Source: Orlajensenia flava
GTDB lineage: Bacteria > Actinomycetota > Actinomycetes > Actinomycetales > Microbacteriaceae
NCBI RefSeq assembly: GCF_004801905.1
Contig: NZ_SSSN01000005.1
Coordinates: 248,001 to 312,000 of the forward strand
Direction of reading: 5' to 3'
Length of the DNA: 64,000 bases
Under the pieces are notes generated by a model. That model was not told where the DNA came from. It worked only from the letters and a program-made list of their open reading frames with translations, and did no database searches. How positions within the stretch are numbered: the first letter of the stretch is position 1; each line of letters starts with the position of its first letter. The position numbers and the translations under genes are program-made. Positions 24,910 to 33,221 of this stretch are shown here, in pieces.

Positions 24910-26007
24910 TCAGAACGTGATGAGCTGTCGCAGTTCGCCGCCGGCCGCGAGACGGTCCATCGCGGCGTCGATTTCGTCGAGGCGGATGTGCGAGGAGATG
25001 AGCTTCTCGAGCGGGAGGCGGCCGGAGCGCCAGAGCTCGACATAACGCGGGATGTCCCGGCTCGGCACGGCGGACCCGAGGTAGCTGCCGATGACGGTGC
25101 GCGCCTCGGCGGTGAGGGCGAGCGGCGAGAGGGATGCCCGTGCGTCGGGAGCGGGCAGTCCGACGGTGACCGTCGTCCCGCCGGGTGCAGTCAGGGCGAA
25201 GGCTGTCTCGAACGCGCGGGCGGATCCGGCGGCCTCGATCACGACGGGGGCGCGGAGCGTCGCATCCGTCGCGTCAGCAGGGGAGTAGGCGGCGGATGCC
25301 CCGAGCTCGAGCGCCAGCGCGAGTTTGCCCTCGACGGCATCGACGCCGATCACCTCGTGCCCGAGCGCGACCGCGACGAGGAGCGCGGCCATGCCGACAC
25401 CGCCGAGCCCGACGACGATCACGCGCGACCCCGCCGCGGGGCGCCCCGCGTTGATGACGGCTCCCCCGCCGGTCAGCACCGCGCAGCCGAGGAGCGCGGC
25501 TATCTCGGCCGGCACGTCGGCATCGACCGGGACCACCGAGGTGCGGCTGACCACGGCGTGGGTCGCGAACGCGCTGACGCCCAGGTGGTGCTTCACATCC
25601 TCGTGGCCACGATGCAGGCGGATGCCGCCACCGACGAGGGTGCCGGCGTTGTTGGCGGCCGATCCGGGCTCGCACGGCAGACGACCGTCGGTACGGCATC
25701 CGTCGCAGTCGTCGCAGCGCGGGAGGAAAGTCATCACGACGCGCGTGCCGACGGCGAGGTCCACGCCGTCGCCGACTTGCTCGACGATGCCCGCCGCTTC
25801 GTGGCCGAGCAGCATCGGCGTCGGTCGCACCCTGTTGCCGTCGACGACGCTGAGGTCGGAGTGGCAGACACCCGCGGCCTCGATGCGCACGAGCAGCTCG
25901 CCGTGGCCGGGCGGATCGAGTTCGAGAGTCTGGACCGTGAAGGGTCGCGATGCCGAGAACGGCGCCGCGGCGCCGGAACGTTCCAGGACGGCACCCGTGA
26001 TCTGCAC
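24910..26007 (-). CDS. Zinc-dependent alcohol dehydrogenase (class III-like MDR)
   Basis: 365 residues. Catalytic zinc ligands are present (GVCHSDLSVV and GHEAAGIVE), as are four cysteines of a structural-zinc lobe (PRCDDCDGCRTDGRLPCEPG), the Rossmann motif VVGLGGVGMAALLV and a GGGAVINAG block. The pattern fits class III/long-chain alcohol dehydrogenases using NAD. The start is taken as GTG at 26007, because GAGGAGG lies four bases upstream; the longer open frame to 26049 has no such site. Operator site 4 lies 47 bases upstream of the start. It likely oxidises the pathway alcohol to aldehyde or ketone. Confidence 0.88.
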   Translation of the reverse strand: MQITGAVLERSGAAAPFSASRPFTVQTLELDPPGHGELLVRIEAAGVCHSDLSVVDGNRVRPTPMLLGHEAAGIVEQVGDGVDLAVGTRVVMTFLPRCDDCDGCRTDGRLPCEPGSAANNAGTLVGGGIRLHRGHEDVKHHLGVSAFATHAVVSRTSVVPVDADVPAEIAALLGCAVLTGGGAVINAGRPAAGSRVIVVGLGGVGMAALLVAVALGHEVIGVDAVEGKLALALELGASAAYSPADATDATLRAPVVIEAAGSARAFETAFALTAPGGTTVTVGLPAPDARASLSPLALTAEARTVIGSYLGSAVPSRDIPRYVELWRSGRLPLEKLISSHIRLDEIDAAMDRLAAGGELRQLITF

Positions 26008-26053
26008 CTGACCTCCTCGTCCAGCGGAGCCTCCAGCATAGCCGTGCATCGCG

Positions 26054-26069
26054 AACCGACTACGCGGTA
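26054..26069. promoter_or_regulatory. TACCG-N6-CGGTA operator, site 4
   Basis: AACCGACTACGCGGTA on the plus strand, which reads TACCGCGTAGTCGGTT towards the ADH gene; 15 of 16 bases equal site 3. It lies in the 78-bp gap between the two alcohol dehydrogenase genes. Confidence 0.65.
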
Positions 26070-26085
26070 TGTCCTTGGGTCGGCG

Positions 26086-27255
26086 TCAGACCGCGATCAG
26101 GTCGACCCCGGCGATGGACGGGTCGATGAGCACCTTCGCGTGCGCTTCGGGGTCGGCCAGGGCGGTGAACGCGCGATCCACCCCCGCAAGGCCGACGCGA
26201 CCCGTCACGAGCGCGGCGGCGTCGAGCTTGCCGTCGGCCAGGGCGTGCAGCGTGTCGCGGAACTCCAACGGCGTGTAGCCCACGACGAAACGCAGGTCGA
26301 GCTCCTTGTTGATCGCGAGCGACGGACGGATGGCGTCCGCGCCCATGCAGACGCCGACCACCACGACGCGGGTATGGAGGGGAGCCGAGGCCAGGATGCC
26401 GTCGATCATGCCGGGCACGCCGACGCACTCGAACACGACGGGGCGCTTCGCATCCGTCACGCCCACCCTGTCGAGGCCGCGCCAGGCCGTCCACCACGGG
26501 ATCGGCAGCTTCTCGAGGCTCTCGATGAGGTCGATGCCGGCGTTGTAGGAGTCGGGCATGGTGGCCATCTCGCCGTGTCCGGCCGCCGCCTCCCAGGGCG
26601 ACGCGACGGCGGGATCGACCACGACATGCGCGCCCACCCGAGCGGCGAGGGCGCGCCGACCGGCCGAGAAGTCGCTCGCGACGATCGTCTCGACGCCCCG
26701 CGCCCGGAGCACGGCGATGACGGCGAGACCGACCGGGCCGCAGCCCATGACGATGGCGACGTCCTTGCGCGTGATCTCGGACCGGGCCACGGCGTGCCAC
26801 CCGACGGCCATCGGCTCGGTCAGCGCGGCGAGGTCCGGTGCCAGGCCGCCCGGCACGGGAATCGTCAGCGCCTCCTGCACGACGACCTGTTCGGCATAGC
26901 CGCCGGAGGCGTCAGCCGACAGGCCGATGCCGTCGACGGTCCGGCCGCGGCGCACGAGCGGAACCGTCACGACCGGGGTGCCGACGGCGATGCGGCGCGT
27001 GCTCCACGGCCCGTGGTCGGCCACGACTCCATAGATCTCGTGGCCCATGACCACGGACTGGTCCGATCGCATGTACCGCGGATACCCGCAGAGCTCGAGC
27101 ACGTCGGCGAGGTCGTCGGCGTGCCTCCGCGCGTGCAGGTCCGACCCGCAGATGCCGCAGCGCCCCACCTGCACGAGCAGCTGGCCGGCGCCTGGGCGAG
27201 GTGCGGGCAGGTCGGCCACCGCAAGCCGGCCGTGCTGAACGGTGACGGCCCTCAT
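26086..27255 (-). CDS. Zinc-binding dehydrogenase (MDR; butanediol/sorbitol dehydrogenase-like)
   Basis: 389 residues. GRCGICGSDLHARR and VVMGHEIYGVV supply the catalytic zinc ligands, and AIVMGCGPVGLAVIAVL the cofactor site. The four-cysteine structural-zinc lobe seen in the other ADH is missing, so this belongs to a different branch, and it has an insertion around LEKLPIPWWTAWRGLDR. It probably oxidises a secondary alcohol to the ketone that feeds the BVMO. Its ATG overlaps the BVMO stop by 4 bp, so the two are translationally coupled; ATG 27255 is chosen for that reason over longer upstream frames. Confidence 0.85.
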   Translation of the reverse strand: MRAVTVQHGRLAVADLPAPRPGAGQLLVQVGRCGICGSDLHARRHADDLADVLELCGYPRYMRSDQSVVMGHEIYGVVADHGPWSTRRIAVGTPVVTVPLVRRGRTVDGIGLSADASGGYAEQVVVQEALTIPVPGGLAPDLAALTEPMAVGWHAVARSEITRKDVAIVMGCGPVGLAVIAVLRARGVETIVASDFSAGRRALAARVGAHVVVDPAVASPWEAAAGHGEMATMPDSYNAGIDLIESLEKLPIPWWTAWRGLDRVGVTDAKRPVVFECVGVPGMIDGILASAPLHTRVVVVGVCMGADAIRPSLAINKELDLRFVVGYTPLEFRDTLHALADGKLDAAALVTGRVGLAGVDRAFTALADPEAHAKVLIDPSIAGVDLIAV

Positions 27256-28772
27256 CGGGCGATCGCTGAGGCCGCGGCGACTGCCGGCGTGACGCCCTCG
27301 GTGACGGATGCCGGCCCGGTCGTGAGGCGGTAGGCATCCGCCCGCCACTTCACGTTGTCGCGCCGGAACCGGAACGTCCAGTCCGGGTAGATGGAGGCGT
27401 TCCGGCCGTTGACGTCCCGGTAGAACGAGGTGCAGCCGCCCAGCTCCCACACCGTCGTGGCGAGCTTCGCGTCGATTCTGCGGTTGTACCCGTCGTGCAC
27501 GCTCTGCTCGACCTCGATCGCGGTCGCCCCCGTGGTGTCGAGCGCGCGGATCGCGTGCGTGATGTGCGCGACCTGCGCCTCGATCATGTAGACCATCGAG
27601 CTGTGGCCGAGGCCCGTGTTGGGCCCGAGGAACATGAAGAAGTTGGGGAAGCCGGGGACGGATGCTCCGAGGTAGGCGCGGGGGGAGCCCTTCCAGTGGT
27701 CCTGGAGCAGCTCGCCGCTACGTCCGCGCACCCGGTCGGCGAACGGGATGTCCGCCACGTGGAAGCCGGTGGCGAAGATGATGGCGTCCACCTCGCGCTC
27801 GACCCCGTCGGCATCCACCACGGAGTTCTCGCGCACCTCGCGCAGCGCCTTCGGCACGAGCGTCACGTTCGGCTTCTGCAGGGCCGGATACCACTCGTTC
27901 GACGGAACGATGCGCTTGCAGCCGACCAGGTAGTCGGGCGTGAGCGCGGCGCGCAGTGCAGGGTCGGCGACCTGGCTCTCGCGGTGCTTGCGCGCGAGTC
28001 CCTCCACGAGCTTCATGAGCTTGGGCTGCTTCGCGAACCCGAGCAGCAGCGCCTCCTTGGACAGGTAGACCTTGTCGCGCTCGCGCTTCTGCGCCGCCGG
28101 GTTCCTGCGGAAGCGCGCGCGTTCGGCATCCGTTATCGGCCGCTTGTCGTGCGGCATGATCCAGGGGGCGGTGCGCTGGAAGACGAACAGCTCGCCGACC
28201 CGGTCGACGATGCGGGGCACGTACTGGATGGCGGATGCGCCCGTGCCGATCGAGGCCACGCGCTTTCCGGCGAGGTCGTAGTCGTTGTCCCAGCGCGCCG
28301 AGTGCATCACCTTGCCCCGGAACCGCCCGATGCCGGGCACGTCCGGCAGCTTGGGCTCCGTCAACGGACCGACAGCACTCACCAGGACGTTCGCCGTCCA
28401 GCGACCGTCGCTGGTCTCGATCTCCCAGAGCTGGTCGGCCTCGTTCCAGGCCGCGCCGGTCACGTCGACGCCGGTGCGAAGGTGCGGTCGCAGGCCGAAC
28501 CGTTCGAGGCAGGTGTGCAGGTAGTCCCGGATCTCGGGCTGCGGCGAGTAGGTCGACGACCACTCCGGGTTGGGGGCGAACGAGAACGAGTAGAGGTGGC
28601 TCGGCACGTCGCAGGTGCAGCCGGGGTAGGTGTTGAGGTTCCACACGCCGCCGACATCCGCCGACCGCTCGAGGATGACGAAGTCCTCGAAGCGCTCCTT
28701 CTTCAGGCTGTAGCCCAATCCGATGCCCGAGAACCCGCTGCCGATGATCACCACCTGTGCGTGCCGGCTCAT
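27252..28772 (-). CDS. Baeyer-Villiger-type flavin monooxygenase
   Basis: 506 residues. The FAD-binding motif is VIIGSGFSGIGLGYSL; the BVMO fingerprint FxGxxxHxxxWD is intact as FRGKVMHSARWD; the NADPH-binding motif follows as VASIGTGASAIQ; and ATGFHVADIPF is the ATG motif. Such enzymes insert oxygen next to a ketone, giving an ester or lactone, using NADPH and O2. ATG 28772 is preferred because GGAGG lies 8 bases upstream; ATGs at 28830 and 28865 would add 19 and 31 Ala/Thr-rich residues. It is the middle gene of the MFS-BVMO-ADH operon. The substrate is not deducible. Confidence 0.9.
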   Translation of the reverse strand: MSRHAQVVIIGSGFSGIGLGYSLKKERFEDFVILERSADVGGVWNLNTYPGCTCDVPSHLYSFSFAPNPEWSSTYSPQPEIRDYLHTCLERFGLRPHLRTGVDVTGAAWNEADQLWEIETSDGRWTANVLVSAVGPLTEPKLPDVPGIGRFRGKVMHSARWDNDYDLAGKRVASIGTGASAIQYVPRIVDRVGELFVFQRTAPWIMPHDKRPITDAERARFRRNPAAQKRERDKVYLSKEALLLGFAKQPKLMKLVEGLARKHRESQVADPALRAALTPDYLVGCKRIVPSNEWYPALQKPNVTLVPKALREVRENSVVDADGVEREVDAIIFATGFHVADIPFADRVRGRSGELLQDHWKGSPRAYLGASVPGFPNFFMFLGPNTGLGHSSMVYMIEAQVAHITHAIRALDTTGATAIEVEQSVHDGYNRRIDAKLATTVWELGGCTSFYRDVNGRNASIYPDWTFRFRRDNVKWRADAYRLTTGPASVTEGVTPAVAAASAIAR

Positions 28773-28893
28773 CGTTGACTCCTCCGCCGCGGCGGCGTGC
28801 TCGGTCGTCTGCGCGGTGCTGTTCTGCATGTCGTTCCCCGTCCCTGCGGACTGTCTGCTCTCCATGATGCGACGGATGGCGGCGTTTCGCGCC

Positions 28894-30258
28894 TCAGGCG
28901 GCTTCGCGGGCCAGCATCGCCTCGTGGTCCCTGGTCATGAACCGGGTGGCGATGAACATGCCGATGGCGGCCACCACGAAGGCGATCGGCACCATGATCA
29001 TCATCGCTCCCTGCAGGCCCTGCGCGATCGCGGCGTCGCTCGACATGCTCGATGCGGCGGACGTCGCGAGGGAGTCGGACACCGCGCCCACCGCGATCGG
29101 CCCTCCGGCGCCACCGATCAAGAGGCCGATGGCGAACACCACCCCCAGTGCGGTGGAGCGCTGACGCGGGCCGATCACGTCGGACACGGCCGGCAGCGAC
29201 GCGGCGAGGTAGACGATGCCGAGCAGGTAGCCGATGCCGAGGAAGACCACGAGCTGCCAGAGGTTCTGCTGGGCGGCGGCGAGGCCGACGAGCGAGAACA
29301 CCGCGGCGCCCACCAGGCTGATCGACGCGATCAGGACACGCCGCGATGGCGAGGACTTCGCCGCGCGGTCGAGCACCCGGCCGCCGAAGATGAGACCGAG
29401 CAGGCCCGTGATGCCGATCACGACGCCGCCGAGGAGGGCGGCCGGGATGAGCTCGAGCCCGTAGTAGCGCTGCAGCACCGGGGTGAGGAAGGTGCCGATG
29501 GCGTAGGCGGCGAAGTTGTAGCCCGCGTAGGCGAGCACGAGCCCCCACAGCGAGCCGACCCGGAAGAGGCCGGCGAAGGCACGGCTCTTGGCGGGACGGT
29601 CGGTGGCGGCCGCGGGGGCGCCGAGGGCGTCGAGACGGTCGGGCTCGGCAGCGCCGCGGCGCGGCTCCTTGATGAGCAGGATGAGGATCGCCACGATCAC
29701 GCCGGGAACGGCGGCGATGAGGAACGGCGCCCGCCAGGAGTCGAACGCCACCGCGATGCCGCCCACGGTGAAGAAGGCGAGCAGCGTGCCGATCGGGAAG
29801 CCGAGCAGGAACAGCGAGTTAGCGCGCGCTCGCTTCTCGCTCGGGTAGAGGTCGGAGATGAGCGATCCGGTGGCCGGGGTGTAGCTCGCCTCGCCGATGC
29901 CGACGCCCACGCGAGTGCCGAAGAACGCCCAGAAGTTGGTGAGCAGCCCGCCGAGGGCCGTGAAGGCGCTCCAGACGAGCAGGCCCCATCCGGCCACCTG
30001 CTTGCGGGCGATCTTGTCGGCCAGCCAGCCGAGCGGGATGCCTGCGATCGCACCGAACAGCACGAACGCCGACGCCAGGATGCCGACCTGCACGTCGTCG
30101 AGCCGGAAGTCCGCCTTGATCTGCTCGAGCACGACGGACGGGATGGCCCGGTCGTAGAAGTTCAGCAGGTTGCCGATGAACAGCAAGGTGAGGATCCATT
30201 TGGCGCTGGAGACAACTCGCGCCTTCGTCTCGGGTTGCGTCACGCGGGTGTCGGACAT
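28894..30258 (-). CDS. MFS transporter (spinster/phthalate-permease-like)
   Basis: 454 residues with 12 predicted spans. LLNFYDRAIPSVVLEQIKAD in helix 1, GWLADKIARKQVAGWG as motif A and GIGEASYTPATGSLISDLYP are characteristic of the spinster-like MFS group, which in soil bacteria often imports aromatic or carboxylic catabolic substrates. GAAGGGATC precedes the ATG. It is the first gene of the operon continuing to BVMO and ADH, and is divergent from a PucR-type regulator, so it probably takes up the pathway substrate. Confidence 0.87.
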   Translation of the reverse strand: MSDTRVTQPETKARVVSSAKWILTLLFIGNLLNFYDRAIPSVVLEQIKADFRLDDVQVGILASAFVLFGAIAGIPLGWLADKIARKQVAGWGLLVWSAFTALGGLLTNFWAFFGTRVGVGIGEASYTPATGSLISDLYPSEKRARANSLFLLGFPIGTLLAFFTVGGIAVAFDSWRAPFLIAAVPGVIVAILILLIKEPRRGAAEPDRLDALGAPAAATDRPAKSRAFAGLFRVGSLWGLVLAYAGYNFAAYAIGTFLTPVLQRYYGLELIPAALLGGVVIGITGLLGLIFGGRVLDRAAKSSPSRRVLIASISLVGAAVFSLVGLAAAQQNLWQLVVFLGIGYLLGIVYLAASLPAVSDVIGPRQRSTALGVVFAIGLLIGGAGGPIAVGAVSDSLATSAASSMSSDAAIAQGLQGAMMIMVPIAFVVAAIGMFIATRFMTRDHEAMLAREAA

Positions 30259-30387
30259 GGATGGATCCCTTCGCCATTGAAGAAAGAGGAGGGCTCAGGC
30301 CGCACGAGGTCGGCATGAACTCCCGCCATTGTGATCGCCGGTGGGCCGCCCAGCCATGGCGGCGCTACCAAGGGTTCGCTGCGTCTT

Positions 30388-30418
30388 TTGTGTCGCTGAA
30401 CAAGACGGCGGGTAGGCT
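30388..30418 (+). promoter_or_regulatory. Probable leaderless promoter of the PucR-like gene
   Basis: TAGGCT (30413-30418) lies six bases before the ATG at 30425; a weak -35 TTGTGT (30388-30393) lies 19 bases upstream. No Shine-Dalgarno sequence is present. The whole 166-bp gap serves the divergent MFS-BVMO-ADH operon too; no clear palindrome was found in it. Confidence 0.5.
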
Positions 30419-30424
30419 CGCCGC

Positions 30425-31621
30425 ATGGACGACGTCGTCGGGGACTGGCCGCGCCGGAGGCGGATGCCCGAGCTGACCTCGCTGGACGCGCCGACCCAGG
30501 CCGTGGTCGCCGCTGCGGTCGACCGGCTGCGCGACTCCGTCGATGAGTGGACCGCTCGGTTCCTCCGTCTGGTGCGTGAACACGTCCCCGGCTACGACCA
30601 GCTCGCCGACGACGACATCCGCGGGTCGGCGCGCACCCTCGTCGAGGGCGAGATCTCCGAGCTGGAGTCGATGCGCATCCCCGACGACGCCTTGCGAGAG
30701 CAACTGGAGGCGTTCGCGCTGAAGCGCGTGGCCCAGGGCATCTCGATCGACACCCTGTCGCTCAGCTATCACCTCGGCTCGCGGGAGATGCTCGCGCTCA
30801 TGGACGAGATCGCGGTGGAGGTCGCGATGCCGACGGACCTCCTGCTGGCCATCCACGACAGCACCTGGGAATTCGCCAACGAGGCGGCGGCGGTGTTCGC
30901 CCGTGTGCAGCACGGACTGCTGGTCGAGCAGGCGCGTTTCGACGCCGAGAGGCGTTCGGCGTTCGCGCGTGGGGTGCTGAGTGGCACGGCATCCTCCGAG
31001 CAGATCCAGCGCGATGCGGCCCTGTTCGGCTTGGATGCCCGGCGCCCGTACGTGGCCGTGGCGGCACGGGCGACGACGCCCGCCCGCGCTGAGGAGCTCC
31101 GCCGGCTGCTCGCCGTCGCCACGCGCACCCCGCCCGACCGGCTGCTCGTCGCCGACGTCGACGGCTCATGGGGCTGCATCAGCCCGAGCGCTCCGGAGGG
31201 TGTCGGCGAGGCCCTCGTGGCCATTGGCCCACCGCTGAGGCTCGAGGAGCTCGACCGAGGCTTCGACGAGGCCGTGGAGGCGCTCGAGACGGCCGAGCGC
31301 TTCGGCATGGCCGGCGCCGTTCGGCTGACCGATCTCGGCCCGCGACCGTTGGTGCTGCCCGAGAGCAGGGCGGCCGACCTCCTCGCCGAACGGCACCTCG
31401 GTGCGCTGGCCGCCGAGGGACGCATGGGCGACGAGCTGCGCGAGACGGTGCGCGTCTATCTGGAGTGTGACCAACGGGCCGCGGATGCCGCTCGCCTGCT
31501 CACCGTGCACGCCAACACGGTGCGCTACCGCGTCAATCGGTTCCGCGAGCTGACCGGGCTCGACCTGCGGCGCACGGAGGACATCGTCACGACGTGGTGG
31601 CTGCTCAACCGAGGGGCGTGA
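30425..31621 (+). CDS. PucR/CdaR family transcriptional regulator
   Basis: 398 residues: an N-terminal all-helical RsbRD-like domain (VDRLRDSVDEWTARFLRLV, up to about residue 170), a GGDEF-like degenerate central domain, and the C-terminal PucR HTH with VRVYLECDQRAADAARLL, VHANTVRYRVNRFRELTG and DIVTTWWLL. Such proteins are usually activators of the adjacent catabolic operon in response to its substrate. It is transcribed divergently from the MFS-BVMO-ADH operon, the most likely target. Confidence 0.88.
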   Translation: MDDVVGDWPRRRRMPELTSLDAPTQAVVAAAVDRLRDSVDEWTARFLRLVREHVPGYDQLADDDIRGSARTLVEGEISELESMRIPDDALREQLEAFALKRVAQGISIDTLSLSYHLGSREMLALMDEIAVEVAMPTDLLLAIHDSTWEFANEAAAVFARVQHGLLVEQARFDAERRSAFARGVLSGTASSEQIQRDAALFGLDARRPYVAVAARATTPARAEELRRLLAVATRTPPDRLLVADVDGSWGCISPSAPEGVGEALVAIGPPLRLEELDRGFDEAVEALETAERFGMAGAVRLTDLGPRPLVLPESRAADLLAERHLGALAAEGRMGDELRETVRVYLECDQRAADAARLLTVHANTVRYRVNRFRELTGLDLRRTEDIVTTWWLLNRGA

Positions 31622-31688
31622 GGGCGCTGGGTCAAGCGCGTGAGCGGGGCCCGTTATGCGGGGAGCCCTGCTCGAATCACGCGGCGAG

Positions 31689-31716
31689 CCCTGCTCGGGT
31701 CAGGCGGGGAGCAGGG
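31689..31716. terminator. Hairpin between convergent PucR and TetR genes
   Basis: CCCTGCTC (31689-31696) pairs with GAGCAGGG (31709-31716). The second arm overlaps the last codons of the TetR gene. An extra copy of GAGCCCTGCTCG lies just upstream at about 31666, so alternative pairing is possible. Confidence 0.5.
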
Positions 31717-32314
31717 GCGCCGACTCCGGGTCGGCGGCGGTGACGACGAGCAGTGCGGTGCGCTCCAGGAGGGCGACGACGTCATCCTCCGACACCTCGG
31801 TGCCGACGGCCGCCTCGACGAGGTACTGCTCGGCGAAGGCCACCCAGGAGCGGAGCGCCATTCGCAGGGTCGGAGACTCCGCGACCCCCATCTCGCCGAG
31901 GACGGTGACGATGCGCTCGGTCTGGAGCGACCGGGCCTGCTCGACGACCTCCTGCACGCGCAGGTCGCCGCTCGCTGCACCGCGGACGAGGGAGAAGAAG
32001 GTGCCGCGGTGCTCGCGCACGAAGCGCACGATGCGTTCGAGTGTGTCGTGCAGGCGCTCGAGCGGCGGGAGATCCGTCGCCGGCTCCGTGGCACGCAGCA
32101 TGGCGTCGCGTGCCGTGCGCACGACCTCGCGGTGGAAGCCCTGCTTGGACTCGAAGTAGTAGAACAGCAGGCCGCGAGAGACGCCGGCCTGGGCGGCGAG
32201 GTCGTCGAGGGAGAGCTCGTCGAGCGGGCGGTCGGCCAGGGCGGCGACGCCGAGTGCGACCAGCTGCGCCCGGCGCTCGTCGGGCGACAACCGCGTGCGC
32301 CGTTCCTCTGCCAT
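31700..32314 (-). CDS. TetR family regulator of the DUF6230/DUF6114 locus
   Basis: 204 residues with an N-terminal HTH: LSLDDLAAQAG and VSRGLLFYYFESKQGF. The C-terminal domain (VRGAASGDLRVQEVVEQAR) matches the TetR_C_13-like group common in actinobacteria. It is divergent from the DUF6230-DUF6114 gene pair, and two perfect palindromes lie in the 232-bp gap, so it presumably represses that pair. TetR regulators next to such pairs are also known from Streptomyces. Confidence 0.88.
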   Translation of the reverse strand: MAEERRTRLSPDERRAQLVALGVAALADRPLDELSLDDLAAQAGVSRGLLFYYFESKQGFHREVVRTARDAMLRATEPATDLPPLERLHDTLERIVRFVREHRGTFFSLVRGAASGDLRVQEVVEQARSLQTERIVTVLGEMGVAESPTLRMALRSWVAFAEQYLVEAAVGTEVSEDDVVALLERTALLVVTAADPESAPLLPA

Positions 32315-32381
32315 GAATCGAGCCTACGGGCGGCGCGGAGCACGACGCGCCGGATGCGAGCTCGGATCGTCACCAGTTCGT

Positions 32382-32420
32382 TACTGACTGAATATCAGTA
32401 GTAATTGACGCGCAGTCAAT
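32382..32420. promoter_or_regulatory. Two adjacent perfect palindromes, candidate TetR operators
   Basis: TACTGA-N7-TCAGTA at 32382-32400 and ATTGAC-N5-GTCAAT at 32404-32420, 3 bases apart. They form an AT-rich island between the TetR gene and the DUF6230 gene and cover the likely core promoters of both. The two half-sites are related (TGA cores), suggesting two repressor dimers. Confidence 0.65.
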
Positions 32421-32546
32421 AGTCTCGTAATCTCTCCATCGCACGACGCCGCCGTCGTGCTCCGGCCTCCATCGAACATGGTCGGTGCGCACGGGCGACG
32501 GCTGATCGGCCCACCCGCACCACGTGTCATCAATCAAGGAGGATCT

Positions 32547-33140
32547 ATGAAGTTCAGCTCGCTCACGGGCTCCCGCGCAGGACGAGTCCTGCTGACGGCC
32601 GTTCCCGTCGCGCTCGCGCTCAGCGTGCTCGGCGCCGGCGTCGCGAACGGCGCCGTCCCGGTCTCGTTCGCGGTCTCGGGCAGCCAGTTCAAGATCGGCG
32701 CATCGGAGCTGAACGGCACCGGGTTCTCGCAGTACTCGGGCGTCGCGCTCGAGAAGACGGGCAAGCCCCACGCCGTCGCCATCGCGAACATCAAGAGCGC
32801 GACCCTCGCCGACCTGTGCCAGTCGGTCGTCAGCGACACCCCGCTCGGCAAGCTCGGCATCCTCATCCAGGCCGGCGGCGGCGGAAAGCCCGCAACGGCA
32901 TCCGACCTCCAGCTCGGCATGACCGACCTCCAAGGTGACGCCACCTTCACCAACATCCGCATCGGCGTGGACGCCTCGACGGTCAACACGACCGCGAAGG
33001 GCGAGGCGGGCGGCTTCGCCCAGGACGCGGATGCGCTCAAGATCGTTGGACTCAAGCAGACCGCATGGAGCACGCAGGCCGGAACCTTCGCCCTCAACGG
33101 CCTGCACCTGCAGCTGACCAACGGGACCGAGTGCTTCTAG
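32547..33140 (+). CDS. DUF6230 family exported protein
   Basis: 197 residues with an N-terminal hydrophobic anchor or signal (VLLTAVPVALALSVLGAG), then a beta-rich extracytoplasmic domain with FAVSGSQFKIGASELNG, ALEKTGKPHAVAIANIKSA and two conserved cysteines (LADLCQS and the terminal TECF) that could form a disulfide. I recognise DUF6230, known mainly from Streptomyces where it is sometimes labelled cholesterol esterase without evidence. AAGGAGG precedes the ATG at 32547. The DUF6114 gene follows, the usual partner; function unknown, probably at the cell surface. Confidence 0.85.
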   Translation: MKFSSLTGSRAGRVLLTAVPVALALSVLGAGVANGAVPVSFAVSGSQFKIGASELNGTGFSQYSGVALEKTGKPHAVAIANIKSATLADLCQSVVSDTPLGKLGILIQAGGGGKPATASDLQLGMTDLQGDATFTNIRIGVDASTVNTTAKGEAGGFAQDADALKIVGLKQTAWSTQAGTFALNGLHLQLTNGTECF

Positions 33141-33221
33141 CACTCAGCTGAGTCGTCGGCCGATCGATGCACGTCATCGATCGGCCGGCGCCCCATCCTG
33201 ATCCACCTAGGAGTACCTGAT

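Noticed and set aside
24988-27333. 781-codon plus-strand open frame
   Set aside because: It is antisense to two alcohol dehydrogenase genes with complete family motifs; composition is Arg/Gly/Asp/His-rich without any domain. Long antisense frames are expected at this GC content.
28723-30318. 531-codon plus-strand open frame opposite the MFS gene
   Set aside because: Mirror of membrane-protein codons, extremely charged, no start signal.
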